64,000 nt of DNA from Rhizomicrobium sp. (GCA_025451875.1 JANWJQ010000164.1:1-64000); one strand, 5' to 3'. Counted from the first letter of the stretch, positions 16,804 to 26,182 are shown. Notes: generated from the sequence alone by a model not told the origin. A program made the numbers and translations.

Positions 16804-17847
16804 TCAAATCCAATGCGCTTCCTTCGCGATATCGACCGGCGCGATCGCAAGCCCCGGCACGCCCTCCAGATCGGCCGTCATCGCGCTTTCGTGCAGTGCC
16901 GCCAATCCGCCGGGGAGCTTGTGCAGCGCGTAATCGCCATCGAGGCTGTTGGTGTAGAAATCACTGAGGTCCCACGCATAGATGGCCGCACGCTCCTGCA
17001 ATTCGCCGCTGCGCGCATCGCCATCGGAAATCGCGGTACGCGCCATCTGCACGATGTCGAAGTCCAGGCAGTAAGGCTGCGCTTCCATGAAAGGGCGGCG
17101 CTGTAACAGCTGCCAGATGCGGTCGAACAGCGCATCATTCGCCACATAGGGAACACGTCCCGCTGCGTAGTTGCCCCAATGAAGATGCGCGACACCACCG
17201 ATCGCGCCCGCATCGGGATCGTGGCGGAAACGATAGAGCGCGCGAAAGCCGAGCTGGAGAAAGTGCCAGCGATAGGGCCGCAGCAATCCCGTGTCCCTGT
17301 CGATCAGCGCATCGCTGCGCGCAAGAACAGCTTTCGGCATCGGAAGGCGATTCTTCTCCGCGAGGTCCGGGCACAGCCGCCACAGCGACAACACAATGGA
17401 AGGAATGCCTCCGATCCAATGACCGATACGCCAGGCGTGATGCGCGAAATACCAGGGCCAGCGCGGCCACCCGGTTCGATCGTCCAGCAGTTCGTGCTTG
17501 CGCCATCCGCAGGCTCGCAACACTTCGCGATGACAGGGCGTTCCGTGAATCTGCAAGAGGTTTAAGACGCCCAGCACATAGGCTGTCTGGTGCACATTCA
17601 GCGGCGCACCATTGCCGATGCCGATCTTGCCGGCGAGGCTATGCCGCGACAGAAGCCGCACGAACCGCTCATTGGCGTCCGGCGTAAGTAGGTCCAAGCG
17701 CCCGATCAGCTTCAGGGCATAGAGCGCGTCGCAAACCGATACGACATCCACATCGCTGTCAGCGGCGCGATCTTCCGTCCAGAACGCGAACGCGTTCGGT
17801 GCGTGCCGTTCCATGTAAGTAATGACATTCTGCTGTAAACTGCTCAT
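16804..17847 (-). CDS. Uncharacterised EPS-operon protein, predicted mostly helical
   Basis: A 347-residue protein that I do not recognise. It has no signal peptide and no convincing membrane helix. The sequence is rich in Trp, His, Leu and Arg and alternates helix-like segments with short aromatic loops (NGAPLNVHQTAYVLGVLNLL, WPRWPWYFAHHAWRIGHWIGG, MEAQPYCLDFDIVQMA), a texture seen in alpha/alpha-toroid folds such as terpenoid-cyclase-like or glycan-processing proteins. That is only a fold guess. It is locked in the operon: its start shares an ATGA overlap with the upstream glycosyltransferase and another transferase follows 12 bp downstream. A role in repeat-unit assembly or modification is inferred from position alone. 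Confidence 0.7.
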   Translation of the reverse strand: MSSLQQNVITYMERHAPNAFAFWTEDRAADSDVDVVSVCDALYALKLIGRLDLLTPDANERFVRLLSRHSLAGKIGIGNGAPLNVHQTAYVLGVLNLLQIHGTPCHREVLRACGWRKHELLDDRTGWPRWPWYFAHHAWRIGHWIGGIPSIVLSLWRLCPDLAEKNRLPMPKAVLARSDALIDRDTGLLRPYRWHFLQLGFRALYRFRHDPDAGAIGGVAHLHWGNYAAGRVPYVANDALFDRIWQLLQRRPFMEAQPYCLDFDIVQMARTAISDGDARSGELQERAAIYAWDLSDFYTNSLDGDYALHKLPGGLAALHESAMTADLEGVPGLAIAPVDIAKEAHWI

Positions 17848-19001
17848 GCGGCTTTCCGGGATGTTCTGTTGAAGAGGCCGCGATAGACCGCAACGATACG
17901 TTGGGCGTGCAGCGCGGGCGCAAGGCCGGCCACTGTGGCGCGGCCGTTTTGCGCGAGCCGATCCGCAAGATTGCGATCGTCAAGCAGGCGGCGCGTCGCG
18001 CTTTCCCAGCCTTCGCCGTCATAGGGATCGCGAAGCAATCCGTTTTCGCCCTCGCGGATGAGCTCTTTCAGGCCACCATCGGTGGACACGACCACCGGCA
18101 CACCCAATGCCTGCGCTTCGAGAACATTTCGTGCGAGCGGCTCGTCGATGGCCGGCGCCAGAACGGCGTCGCAGGCGGTCATCCATTTTTCGATAGGCCG
18201 CACGAAGCCGGGGCGGAAAAGACGCTGTTGAAGACCGAACTTATCGATCTTCGCGTCGAGTTCTTCGTCATAAGGCTCGGCACGCGCGCCGCATGCGAGG
18301 CCATAAACCGGGCACCCGTCCGCCGTGTGCGTGATCGCCCGGAGAATGTCGGCCAACACATGGGTGCGCTTGCGTTTGATGTGATTGCCGAACACGCCGA
18401 CCAGAGCAGCCTCTGCGGGCAATCCCAGCGCTGCGCGAACGTCCGCGTAGGCATTGCACGCTTCTTCGGGCGAAATCTGAAGATCGAAGGAATTGTATTC
18501 CACCACACTTTTCGCCTGCACCCAGCCGGGAAGCTTGTCGAAGCTGTATTGGGAGACGGCGATGACGGCGCGGGCAACGCGCAGCGACGTCTTGACCGAC
18601 CAACTGTCGCGGAAATTGGAGCGCCAATGTGCGACCAGCGCCGTAGAGGTCGCAAAGCACGGCATGGACCAGCCGCGCAGCATCCCGATGTCGTTGGTAT
18701 GCACGATGTTGAGCGAAAGATGGTTGATCGCCGCGCAACATGCCGGAAAGGCTCGGATCTGTTCGATACGGAAGCGATCCGGCCGCGCATAACCGGGAAC
18801 GGCGGTGAAAGCCGGCAGATGCGTTACGGCGAGTCCCAGATCCTCTGCTTCATCCGCGACACGGCCTTCCGCGCCATGCACCAGCACATGGATGCGATGC
18901 CCGGCATCCTGAAGCGCGCGGGCGAGCACCAGGGACGACGCATTACTGCCGCCGAAGCGATCCGCCGCATAAGGAAAGCCGATGGTGAAAGGTTGCATCA
19001 T
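17844..19001 (-). CDS. GT4-family glycosyltransferase
   Basis: A 385-residue GT-B enzyme. It begins TIGFPYAADRFGGSNASSLVLARAL (GGSxxSxxxLA loop of the acceptor domain); the donor-binding half carries LVGVFGNHIKRKRTHVLADIL and the E-x7-E element DEPLARNVLEAQALGVPVVVS (about residues 292-312), then GLKELIREGENGLL. It probably adds one sugar to the EPS repeat unit. The downstream unknown gene overlaps it by 4 bp; the upstream methyltransferase gene ends 10 bp before its start. Confidence 0.9.
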   Translation of the reverse strand: MMQPFTIGFPYAADRFGGSNASSLVLARALQDAGHRIHVLVHGAEGRVADEAEDLGLAVTHLPAFTAVPGYARPDRFRIEQIRAFPACCAAINHLSLNIVHTNDIGMLRGWSMPCFATSTALVAHWRSNFRDSWSVKTSLRVARAVIAVSQYSFDKLPGWVQAKSVVEYNSFDLQISPEEACNAYADVRAALGLPAEAALVGVFGNHIKRKRTHVLADILRAITHTADGCPVYGLACGARAEPYDEELDAKIDKFGLQQRLFRPGFVRPIEKWMTACDAVLAPAIDEPLARNVLEAQALGVPVVVSTDGGLKELIREGENGLLRDPYDGEGWESATRRLLDDRNLADRLAQNGRATVAGLAPALHAQRIVAVYRGLFNRTSRKAA

Positions 19002-19011
19002 GCGCCGATCC

Positions 19012-19848
19012 TCATGCGCTTAGCTGGACCGGTGCGGCAGTTTCGGGCTTCCGCAGCAGACCGGAATAAGCGCGCTGGCGGCGCACCACGATCAGCGGCG
19101 CTCCGACGCTTTGGCAGAACTCCGCCCAGATTTCGTTGTCGCCGACATCGTCGGAGATCAGCAGTCCGCCGGGCCGCAACGCACGCCACAGCCGCGGATA
19201 GGCCCAGCTGCGGCCTTCCTGCGTTTTGTCGGAGTCGTAATGGATGAGGTCGTAACCGTCCGACAGATGCAGTGCCTTCGGAATGCCGCGCCGGTCGGAA
19301 TGGCGAAGCAATGTCCAGCGCTCACGCATCTCGTCCGGCACCGCAGCGCCCACCCAGGAACGGCCGATCAGGAATGGATAAGGCAGATCGACGCTCACCA
19401 GCCGGCCCTGCGTACGCTCTGTGGCCTTGAGGAAGGCGAGCGACGACCACCCCAGCGCGACCCCGGTTTCCAGGATGTCGCGCGCGCCGATCCCCACCGC
19501 CGCAGAATAAGCGAGGCGCAGGTCGGAGGAGCCTGCCAGTCCCAGTTGATGAAAGGGAATCGCCAACCGGTCGATCCGCTGGCGCCCGCGCTCAAACAGC
19601 GAGGGATGCACCGCGCGCGGATCGTGGATCAGCGAGTTCACGCCGATCGCGCGCAGTGCAGTCAGCAGATCATGCGCATGCGCGCCATAAACCGCGTCCG
19701 TTTCCTCACGCGAGAAGAAGCGAAGCTTGCGCCCGGTGATCCGCCGTCCGACCCGGTCCGCGTAATAGGGCCACACGTCGGGGTCGGCGGCGTGGGAAGC
19801 CACCGCGATCATTTTGTAGGGAAGCGTTCGATAGAGACGAGCATGCAT
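19012..19848 (-). CDS. Class I methyltransferase (Methyltransf_24-like) of the EPS operon
   Basis: A 278-residue SAM-dependent methyltransferase. Motif I is ARDILETGVALGWSSLAFL (about residues 122-140), followed by RLVSVDLPYPF (acidic Asp for the SAM ribose) and later YDLIHYDSDKTQEGRSWAYPRLWRALRPGGLLISDDV, the Methyltransf_24 arrangement with a His/Asp-containing metal-type motif. This subgroup is common in glycan clusters and often methylates sugars. I start it at ATG 19848, 14 bp after the polymerase stop; a TTG at 19866 overlapping that stop is possible but has no ribosome site. It is the first of two methyltransferases in the operon, so the repeat unit may be methylated twice. Confidence 0.8.
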   Translation of the reverse strand: MHARLYRTLPYKMIAVASHAADPDVWPYYADRVGRRITGRKLRFFSREETDAVYGAHAHDLLTALRAIGVNSLIHDPRAVHPSLFERGRQRIDRLAIPFHQLGLAGSSDLRLAYSAAVGIGARDILETGVALGWSSLAFLKATERTQGRLVSVDLPYPFLIGRSWVGAAVPDEMRERWTLLRHSDRRGIPKALHLSDGYDLIHYDSDKTQEGRSWAYPRLWRALRPGGLLISDDVGDNEIWAEFCQSVGAPLIVVRRQRAYSGLLRKPETAAPVQLSA

Positions 19849-19862
19849 GATACGGGAGTCCG

Positions 19863-21209
19863 TCAAGTGGATTGGAAAGATGCAGTAGCGAGGGCCGGTT
19901 CAATGCGTGGCTGTGGAATTCGGAGGCGCGTGGCGATAGGCAGGCGCGCGCTTACGCAGCCATGGGTGTAAAGGCACGCAAGAACCGCGAATATCCAGGC
20001 GATGTCGGTGTGCTTGAACGCCACCGTCACGGAGAAATTGTTCAGCAGGAACACGAAGAAGAAAATGCTGAACGCCGCCCAAGCGGGTTCGCCTGGCTCG
20101 CGCAGCACGCGGCTTGCAAGACGCGTGATCGTGACGAACACAAAGACCGCGAACAACAGAACGCCCGGAACACCCAGATCCAGCCACACGTCGAGATAGC
20201 CGTTGTGGCCATGCGCCGGCAGCCGCGCCCAATCCAGAACATATTCGCGAACGCCCCCGGCCCCCGCGTCGGTCCAGAATGCGCGATAACCAGCGCCAAG
20301 AATCGGATGGCTCGCCTTGGCAACAGCGATCGCGCCGGTCCAGAGCGTGGTGCGGCCGGAGAACGTATCGTCGCGCCCAAGTTCGGTAAGGATAAAGTTG
20401 AACAGAAGCACCACGGCCGCCAGCACCGAGAGGCCAAGCGTGATGACAATGGTGAGCTTGATGCCGCTGGACAAGCGCTTGTTGCGCAGAATGGCAATGA
20501 GGAACATGAAGGCGAAGCCGCCCATCATCATCAGCCAACTCGCGCGCGACTGGGATTCGATGCTGAGGAACAGAAATATCGCGATGGTCGCCCAGCGTAT
20601 CGGCCACTCCCAGCGATAACGCGGTCGCACATAGACCGAGACGGTGACAGCAATGGCGGCGATACGTCCAAGGATCGCCTTGTGGCCGTAAACGCCCTTC
20701 CACGAGCCCGTATTGATCATCGAGTGTTCGATGGCCTGCTGCGGATCGGCGATGGTGTAGAGAATGCTTAAAGCACCGCCAACGAACAGCGCCAGCAAAA
20801 GTCGGCGCAGGAATTCCTCGGGCGAAAGGCGTTGTGCAATGTAGATGCAGAATACGCCCGTCATGACCAGCGCCGCCGCGCGGCGGAAGGTCGTGCCGGG
20901 ATCAACGCTCCACGCGATCGAGAGCACAGGCAGCGCAAACACGGCAACGAGCAGCGGATTGCTCTTGATGGTGTCGAGCGCCTGCCCTGGCCGCCGCGCA
21001 AGTATCACAAACGCCACGGCATAGACCGCCAGAGCCGACAGCAATGAGGCAGGATTGGAATCGCTCAGTGCGTCGTCGCTTGTCGTGGAACCGATCAGCA
21101 GAAGCGGCTCCAGCGACTGCGTCACCAGCAACAGCGCCATGAATATATAGGCGCTTTCCAGCCTTCCCGGCGGCGGCATGCCTTGCGCGGTGATCGTGTC
21201 CGCCCGCAT
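19863..21209 (-). CDS. Wzy-like polymerase (O-antigen ligase/polymerase family)
   Basis: A 448-residue inner-membrane protein with about 11-12 hydrophobic segments and one longer periplasmic loop. The loop holds the PF04932-type signature ILGAGYRAFWTD followed by AHGHNGYLDVWLDLGVPG (about residues 310-360), the conserved xHN motif linked to acceptor handling. I set the start at ATG 21209, 2 bp after the preceding stop, rather than at the much longer open frame that would add an Arg/Gly-rich non-membrane extension. With the flippase and chain-length kinase in the same operon, polymerase is a better call than ligase. Confidence 0.85.
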   Translation of the reverse strand: MRADTITAQGMPPPGRLESAYIFMALLLVTQSLEPLLLIGSTTSDDALSDSNPASLLSALAVYAVAFVILARRPGQALDTIKSNPLLVAVFALPVLSIAWSVDPGTTFRRAAALVMTGVFCIYIAQRLSPEEFLRRLLLALFVGGALSILYTIADPQQAIEHSMINTGSWKGVYGHKAILGRIAAIAVTVSVYVRPRYRWEWPIRWATIAIFLFLSIESQSRASWLMMMGGFAFMFLIAILRNKRLSSGIKLTIVITLGLSVLAAVVLLFNFILTELGRDDTFSGRTTLWTGAIAVAKASHPILGAGYRAFWTDAGAGGVREYVLDWARLPAHGHNGYLDVWLDLGVPGVLLFAVFVFVTITRLASRVLREPGEPAWAAFSIFFFVFLLNNFSVTVAFKHTDIAWIFAVLACLYTHGCVSARLPIATRLRIPQPRIEPALATASFQST

Positions 21210-21211
21210 GA

Positions 21212-22408
21212 TCAGCCTTCCAGCACATCGAGATATTGGGCCGCCGCCGCCGCCACGCTGAAGCTTTGCGCACGCGTCTGCGAAATCTGGGTATCCGGCA
21301 GCGCCGTGAGCGTAGCGATAAGTGCGCGTCCCAAGGCCTGCGGATTTTCCGGCGTCACAAGCGTTCCGTAGCGGCCACCGCCCAGAATTTCGCGTGGACC
21401 ACTTGGGCAGTCCGTCGCGATCACGGGCGCACCACACGCCATCGCTTCCACCAGCGCGTTCGGGAAACCCTCCCAACGCGAAGAGAGGACGAACGCGCCG
21501 GCTCGCGCCATCAGCGGAAACGGATTGTCGAGAAAGCCCGGCATGTCGATGTCATAGGCAAGACCAAGCCGTTCCGACGAAGCGAGTAACGCACCGCGTT
21601 CCGGCCCTTCGCCGAGAATGACGAGGCGACAATCCACCTGCGCGCGCGTGATCGCGAATGCTTCCAGCAGAATGTCGAAACCCTTCTGACGATGCAGCCG
21701 CCCCGCCGCGAGAATGATCGGCGGTCCCTTCCGCTCGAACCAGGGATGCGTCAGCGGTGCCTGCGCGCGCACCTCCACATCGCTATCGAAAACCGGATTG
21801 TGGATAACGCGTATCTTCTTTTTTGAAAGACGTCCGAAATTCGCCAGATCCGCCGCGACGCCACCAGACACCGCCACGATTGCATCCGCGGCACGATAAA
21901 TATGCGGCACGGCGCGATAGAGCATCTTCTGCCACACACCGACCGCTTCGCGCGCCTTGGACGAGATCTGGTTGCGCTCCGAAATTACGAGTCGAAACGG
22001 CATCCGCGAGAGCCGCGTCGCCGCGACGGTCGCCAGGTTCATATGCGTAAGCGCAGACAACACGGCACGCGGGCCCGTGCGCCGGAAATGTTTGGCAAGC
22101 GCCCCGATGGATTGCGAAACGCGCGGCCGACCGAGAACCTTCAACCCGACGCCCGGCGGTATCTCATCAAGGTAGGCGCCATCGCCGCGTACGAGAATAA
22201 GTTCGACCTGGCGCCCCGCCGCGACCATACCGCGCGCCAGCCTGAGAACCGCGCGCTCCGCGCCGCCACCACGAAGATCGTGCAGAACGATCGCGATATG
22301 ACCCGCCGAAGCAGACGCCGTGCTGAACGTCTGCGCCAGGCCCGGACCGAATTGGCGGATCCGGATGTCATCGGCACCGGACTCGAAGGAAGCAGATGTG
22401 GCCGACAT
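21212..22408 (-). CDS. GT4-family glycosyltransferase
   Basis: A 398-residue GT-B transferase. Start ATG 22408 is selected because it overlaps the preceding stop by one base (TGATG) as in coupled operons. Visible motifs: LHDLRGGGAERAVLRLARGM (acceptor-domain Gly loop, about residues 44-63), ILAAGRLHRQKGFDILLEAF and SSRWEGFPNALVEAMACGAP (E-x7-E), then DCPSGPREIL. This is the PelF/WaaG-like arrangement shared by many EPS transferases. It follows the initiating transferase directly, so it is a good candidate for the second sugar of the repeat unit. Confidence 0.9.
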   Translation of the reverse strand: MSATSASFESGADDIRIRQFGPGLAQTFSTASASAGHIAIVLHDLRGGGAERAVLRLARGMVAAGRQVELILVRGDGAYLDEIPPGVGLKVLGRPRVSQSIGALAKHFRRTGPRAVLSALTHMNLATVAATRLSRMPFRLVISERNQISSKAREAVGVWQKMLYRAVPHIYRAADAIVAVSGGVAADLANFGRLSKKKIRVIHNPVFDSDVEVRAQAPLTHPWFERKGPPIILAAGRLHRQKGFDILLEAFAITRAQVDCRLVILGEGPERGALLASSERLGLAYDIDMPGFLDNPFPLMARAGAFVLSSRWEGFPNALVEAMACGAPVIATDCPSGPREILGGGRYGTLVTPENPQALGRALIATLTALPDTQISQTRAQSFSVAAAAAQYLDVLEG

Positions 22409-23076
22409 CAGAACCCCGTGCCGTGGCCCAGCTCGCGCCGCAGCGTTTTGACGATGATCGCGATATCCAGCGCGAGGTTGTTGCTCCGGCAATAAGCGAG
22501 ATCGAGCCGCACGCGCATCCGCGCATGCAGCGGATCGACGGTTGGCCCGCGATAGCCCTGCACCTGCGCCAACCCCGTGATGCCCGGCCGTACGCGATGA
22601 CGCCGAAAATAGAACGGCACCAGATCTTCATACAGCGCGCCGCCCGCCAGCATGCCGACGGCATGCGGCCTGGGCCCCACAAGCGACATATCGCCCTTGA
22701 TGACGTTCAGAAGTTGCGGCAATTCGTCGATGTTCGTGCGCCGCAGAAAAGCGCCGAGCGGCGTGATGCGCGGATCATCCTGTTGCGTCTGGGCGATGCC
22801 GCGAGCGTCGCCCAGATGACACCACATCGTGCGGAATTTGTAGATGCGGAACGGCCGGTTGTCCCAGCCATAGCGCGTCTGGGTGAATAAGACCGGCCCT
22901 TTGCTCTCCAGCCTGATCGCAATCGCCACCAGCATCAGCAACGGCGACAACAGCAGGAGTGCCGCGCCCGCGGCAACGACATCGAATACCAGCTTCGGCG
23001 TAATGTGGAAACGCGCAGCACGAACGGGTTGATAAGATCGGGCCTGGTACCAGGAGGCTGTCAGCATTCTGTTCAT
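22408..23076 (-). CDS. Initiating undecaprenyl-phosphate sugar-1-phosphate transferase (ExoY-like)
   Basis: A 222-residue bacterial sugar transferase that starts repeat-unit synthesis by transferring a sugar-1-phosphate to undecaprenyl phosphate. It has the single N-terminal re-entrant/membrane helix ([20 protein letters not shown], about 27-46), then the conserved [24 protein letters not shown] element, [20 protein letters not shown] with the catalytic Asp-Glu pair, LVGPRP and [12 protein letters not shown]. At this length it is the short ExoY type and lacks the four N-terminal helices of WcaJ/WbaP. A 48-bp gap separates it from the kinase gene upstream. Confidence 0.93.
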   Translation of the reverse strand: MNRMLTASWYQARSYQPVRAARFHITPKLVFDVVAAGAALLLLSPLLMLVAIAIRLESKGPVLFTQTRYGWDNRPFRIYKFRTMWCHLGDARGIAQTQQDDPRITPLGAFLRRTNIDELPQLLNVIKGDMSLVGPRPHAVGMLAGGALYEDLVPFYFRRHRVRPGITGLAQVQGYRGPTVDPLHARMRVRLDLAYCRSNNLALDIAIIVKTLRRELGHGTGF

Positions 23077-23124
23077 TGTTCACTCCAACTAGCGCCTCTG
23101 TGCTTTGCCCTCCCCGGCATTTCC

Positions 23125-25368
23125 TCAGCTTATGTAGTAATTGGCGTAGCTCGCGCGTTGGCCATGCGACCGCGCGGCGTATCCGAACGAGTCCATCAGC
23201 TTCATGTCGGTGTATGTCAGCGCCATGCCAGCGACCGGCACGTCGAGCGTGCGGATCAGCCGCGCGGCTTCTTGCATCGCGCTGCGCGGCGTCTCGTGCC
23301 AGCGCGTCAGCATCACGATAGAATCGGCATGGCTTGCCACCACGCGCGGTTCGGCGAGCGGCAGCAGCGGCGCGGTATCGACGAGGACGATGTCGAAGCG
23401 CTTGCGCAGTGCATCGAACACACGCCCGAGGTCGTGGCTAAAAAATATGTCACGGCCCGCCATGTCGCCATTGGCGATGGGCAGAATCATCGCGTTGGAA
23501 AGTGGGTCATGATAGAGACAGCTTTCCAACGGCGCAGAACCGTCCAGCAATTCCACCAATCCAGCGCGGATCGGCTGGCGCACATAGGACGACATCGCGC
23601 GCTTGCGCATGTCCGCATCGATGATGACGACCCGTGCGCCGGATTCCGCCGCCTGACGGCCGAGTGCAAGCGTCGTCGTCGTCTTGCCCTCGTTGGGAAG
23701 CGCAGACATCAGCGCCACGACTTTCGGTGGAGATCCTGTGCGTGACAGGAAAAGCGACGTCCGCAGATTGCGGATCGCTTCGGCGAAATCCGACATCGGC
23801 CGCTTGACCACGTAGGAAACCGGATCGGCCTTGGCGATGCGTGGCACCACCGCAATCACCGGCATGCCCACAGTGTTCTCTGCTTCTTCGGGCGAACGCA
23901 CGCCACGATCCATGAATTCCTTCAGCAAGATGGCGCCGGCGCTCGCGAAAGCGGCAAAGAGCATGGCCGCCGCCGCGGCGAGCAGCCATGATGGACGCGA
24001 CGGCTTCAGCGGTATCGTTGCTGGTGAAATGACATTCGCGTCGGCGTCCTGAATGTCCGCTTGCGCATCCGTCTGCTTGAGCCGCGTGAGGAATGACTCA
24101 TAGACACCGCGCACCGCGTCGGCATCGCGCTGCAATTCGGCAAGCCGTACGCCGGCCGCGTTGTTGAAAGCGAGTGTGTTGCGATCACGATTGACACTGG
24201 CTGCGAGCGACGCCGTACGCTGCTGCGCGGCGGATGTCATCTCTTTTTGCTGGCTGATAATGCGCGTGACTTCGGCCGATATGGCCCCATTGATCGCCGC
24301 AAGCTGGTTGTGAACCTTGATCAGATCCGGATGCTTCGGGCCGTAGCGCTTCGATAGATCTGCATATTGCTGCAACAGGGTGGCTTGTTGGCCGCGCAGT
24401 TCTCGCACCGTATCCGACATGGCGGCCTGGCCGACCGCGCCGGTACCGCCGCCACGATATTGCTGCAGATCCGCGGCGAGTTTGCCTTCTTCTTCGGCCT
24501 GCTGCGCCTGCGCCGAGGCAAGCTGGGTGTTGAGTGCGGTGATTTCCTGCTCGGTCAGCGGCGCACCGACCGCATTGAGCAGGCCATGTTTGGTCTTGTA
24601 ATCCGCGACGGCCTGTTCGGCATCGTAAACTTGACGCTTGAGGCTCTCCACATGACGCGCAATCAGGACATTGGCCTGACGCGTGGCTTTGGCCTTCATA
24701 TCCTTTTGCTGCTCGATGTACGTCTGCGCGACCGCGTTTGCGATGCGGACCGCCTTGGCGGCATCTTCCGACCAGAATCCGACAGTGATCACATATGTCA
24801 GGCCTTGGCGGGTAATGACCAGGTTCTTCTCAAACGCTTCCGTTACGCCTTCCAGCGTGCGATCCGCACTGTTCACATCCGTTGCAGGCTCCACGCCGAG
24901 ATAAACCAGGATGTCGCGAAAGCCCGTCTTCACGGCGCCCAGTGTCCAGGTGAATATGTTCTTGGGGCGCAACGCCGCGTTGAATTCCGGATCCTTCTCG
25001 AGATGCAGTTTGGCGATCACGCCGTGCGCCAGCGCGGGCGATTGCAAAACCTGCACTTCCGAATCCACCACGAAGGTATCGGACGGCAGGTTCGAAAGCA
25101 CTGCCTGCAGATCCACCACCTGCTCATGCCTTGTGTCGAGCATGATCGTCGCTGTGCTCTGATAGAGTGGCGTGAGGAAAAACGTGACGACCAGAACCGC
25201 CGCCGCCGCGGCGCTGCCCACGAACAGCGCAAGCCTGCGGTTGCGATGGATCGCCGCCAGAATGTCGATCAGGAAAATCTTGGCGTTGTCTTCACCCTGC
25301 GTATGGCTCTGCGTGGGATCGACATAGTGATCCGGCAGTCCGGCGGGGGTGCTTGGAACGAAGTTCAT
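23125..25368 (-). CDS. Polysaccharide co-polymerase fused to a BY-type tyrosine kinase (Wzc/ExoP-like)
   Basis: A 747-residue chain-length regulator. ATG 25368 is the start, with AAAGGA upstream. The N-terminus has a Wzz domain with TM1 about 46-66; a long periplasmic coiled coil (about 170-420) leads to TM2 near 470-490. The cytoplasmic kinase has Walker A (SALPNEGKTTTTLALG, near 555-570), Walker A' (VVIIDADMRK) and Walker B (DIVLVDTAPLL, near 658). The last 18 residues contain a tyrosine cluster (FGYAARSHGQRASYANYYIS), the usual autophosphorylation tail. Cycling of phosphorylation of such tails controls polymer length and export. It lies between the export lipoprotein and the initiating transferase. 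Confidence 0.93.
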   Translation of the reverse strand: MNFVPSTPAGLPDHYVDPTQSHTQGEDNAKIFLIDILAAIHRNRRLALFVGSAAAAAVLVVTFFLTPLYQSTATIMLDTRHEQVVDLQAVLSNLPSDTFVVDSEVQVLQSPALAHGVIAKLHLEKDPEFNAALRPKNIFTWTLGAVKTGFRDILVYLGVEPATDVNSADRTLEGVTEAFEKNLVITRQGLTYVITVGFWSEDAAKAVRIANAVAQTYIEQQKDMKAKATRQANVLIARHVESLKRQVYDAEQAVADYKTKHGLLNAVGAPLTEQEITALNTQLASAQAQQAEEEGKLAADLQQYRGGGTGAVGQAAMSDTVRELRGQQATLLQQYADLSKRYGPKHPDLIKVHNQLAAINGAISAEVTRIISQQKEMTSAAQQRTASLAASVNRDRNTLAFNNAAGVRLAELQRDADAVRGVYESFLTRLKQTDAQADIQDADANVISPATIPLKPSRPSWLLAAAAAMLFAAFASAGAILLKEFMDRGVRSPEEAENTVGMPVIAVVPRIAKADPVSYVVKRPMSDFAEAIRNLRTSLFLSRTGSPPKVVALMSALPNEGKTTTTLALGRQAAESGARVVIIDADMRKRAMSSYVRQPIRAGLVELLDGSAPLESCLYHDPLSNAMILPIANGDMAGRDIFFSHDLGRVFDALRKRFDIVLVDTAPLLPLAEPRVVASHADSIVMLTRWHETPRSAMQEAARLIRTLDVPVAGMALTYTDMKLMDSFGYAARSHGQRASYANYYIS

Positions 25369-25390
25369 TGGGCATCCTTTGTGTGCGAGC

Positions 25391-25975
25391 TCAGAAGTAG
25401 CGTTCGCTGATACGGATGGTGTCCCCCGGTTGGACCGCAAGCGTTGAGGTCAGATCGTATTGTTTCTCCGATGCGTCGTGGGCATGTCGGATGTAAACGT
25501 CAGACATGTCGGCGCGATAGGTGAAGCCTTGCGCCGTCGCCACCGCGGCCATCACAGTTAGATTCGGCTCGTAGGAATAGCGCCCGGGCTTGTTGATCTC
25601 GCCCAAGATGTAGAAGGGGCGCAGATCGACGCTGGAGATGGTGACGTTGGGATTTTGCACATAACCATGCGAGAGCGTCGTCACAACGGCCTCGCGCAGT
25701 TGTGGGATCGTTTCTCCGGCTGCTGCGACCTGGCCGGCCAGCGGCAAGGTGATCTTGCCGTCGGGCGCCACGACATAGTCGCCGCTCAGATTGCTTTCAC
25801 CGAACACATCGATATGCACCTTGTCGCCATTGGCCAGGCGATAATCCTGTGCAGCGATGTCCGCCTGCCTCAACGCATCGTCCGAGCCGATGACGGGACC
25901 GTTCGAACAGGCTGCCGCCATCAGGGCGAAAGAAAAAACGACTGTGACGTATAGCGGTTTGCGAGAAATCGCCAT
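25391..25975 (-). CDS. Short Wza-like polysaccharide export lipoprotein
   Basis: A 194-residue periplasmic/outer-membrane lipoprotein. The signal peptide ends in a lipobox (FALMAAAC, Cys about 23). Then a polysaccharide-export domain (YRLANGDKVHIDVFGESNLSG, DYVVAPDGKITLPLAGQV) and one SLBB domain (LRPFYILGEINKPGRYSYEPNLTVMAAVATAQGFT). It is much shorter than E. coli Wza (about 360 residues after processing): further SLBB repeats and the C-terminal membrane-spanning helix are missing, so it may need a separate barrel to cross the outer membrane. Start ATG 25975 follows GGAG. It is the promoter-proximal gene of the EPS operon. Confidence 0.9.
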   Translation of the reverse strand: MAISRKPLYVTVVFSFALMAAACSNGPVIGSDDALRQADIAAQDYRLANGDKVHIDVFGESNLSGDYVVAPDGKITLPLAGQVAAAGETIPQLREAVVTTLSHGYVQNPNVTISSVDLRPFYILGEINKPGRYSYEPNLTVMAAVATAQGFTYRADMSDVYIRHAHDASEKQYDLTSTLAVQPGDTIRISERYF

Positions 25976-26120
25976 GACAACACTCCAACAAATTTTCAAA
26001 CGGCGCTCGACGGGGCGCGCGCGCAGATTCGCGATGGTTCCTTATCGGCGTGAGCGAACACCGCGAGCGTCCCGCCATTCCGGCAGCATCTCCTTGCTGT
26101 GCTGCGCAACGGAATGCTAG

Positions 26121-26157
26121 CGAACCTGGTTCATGAATTAGTGTGATAAAGATGGGA
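26121..26157. promoter_or_regulatory. Shared EPS-locus motif, copy 2 (upstream of the main EPS operon)
   Basis: GAACCTG (26121-26127), 14 bp, then GTGATAAAGATGGGAC (26142-26157). The 16-mer differs at a single position from the copy upstream of the regulator operon (29178-29193) and at three from the copy near ugd. It sits 167 bp before the export lipoprotein gene within the 207-bp gap that must hold the operon promoter. In the direction of transcription it reads GTCCCATCTTTATCAC. Confidence 0.55.
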
Positions 26158-26182
26158 CAACGCCTGCGCGTTTTTGCGACGC

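Noticed and set aside
17901-19247. A 448-codon plus-strand open frame opposite the glycosyltransferase
   Set aside because: The minus strand has clear GT4 motifs in a tight operon; this frame does not.
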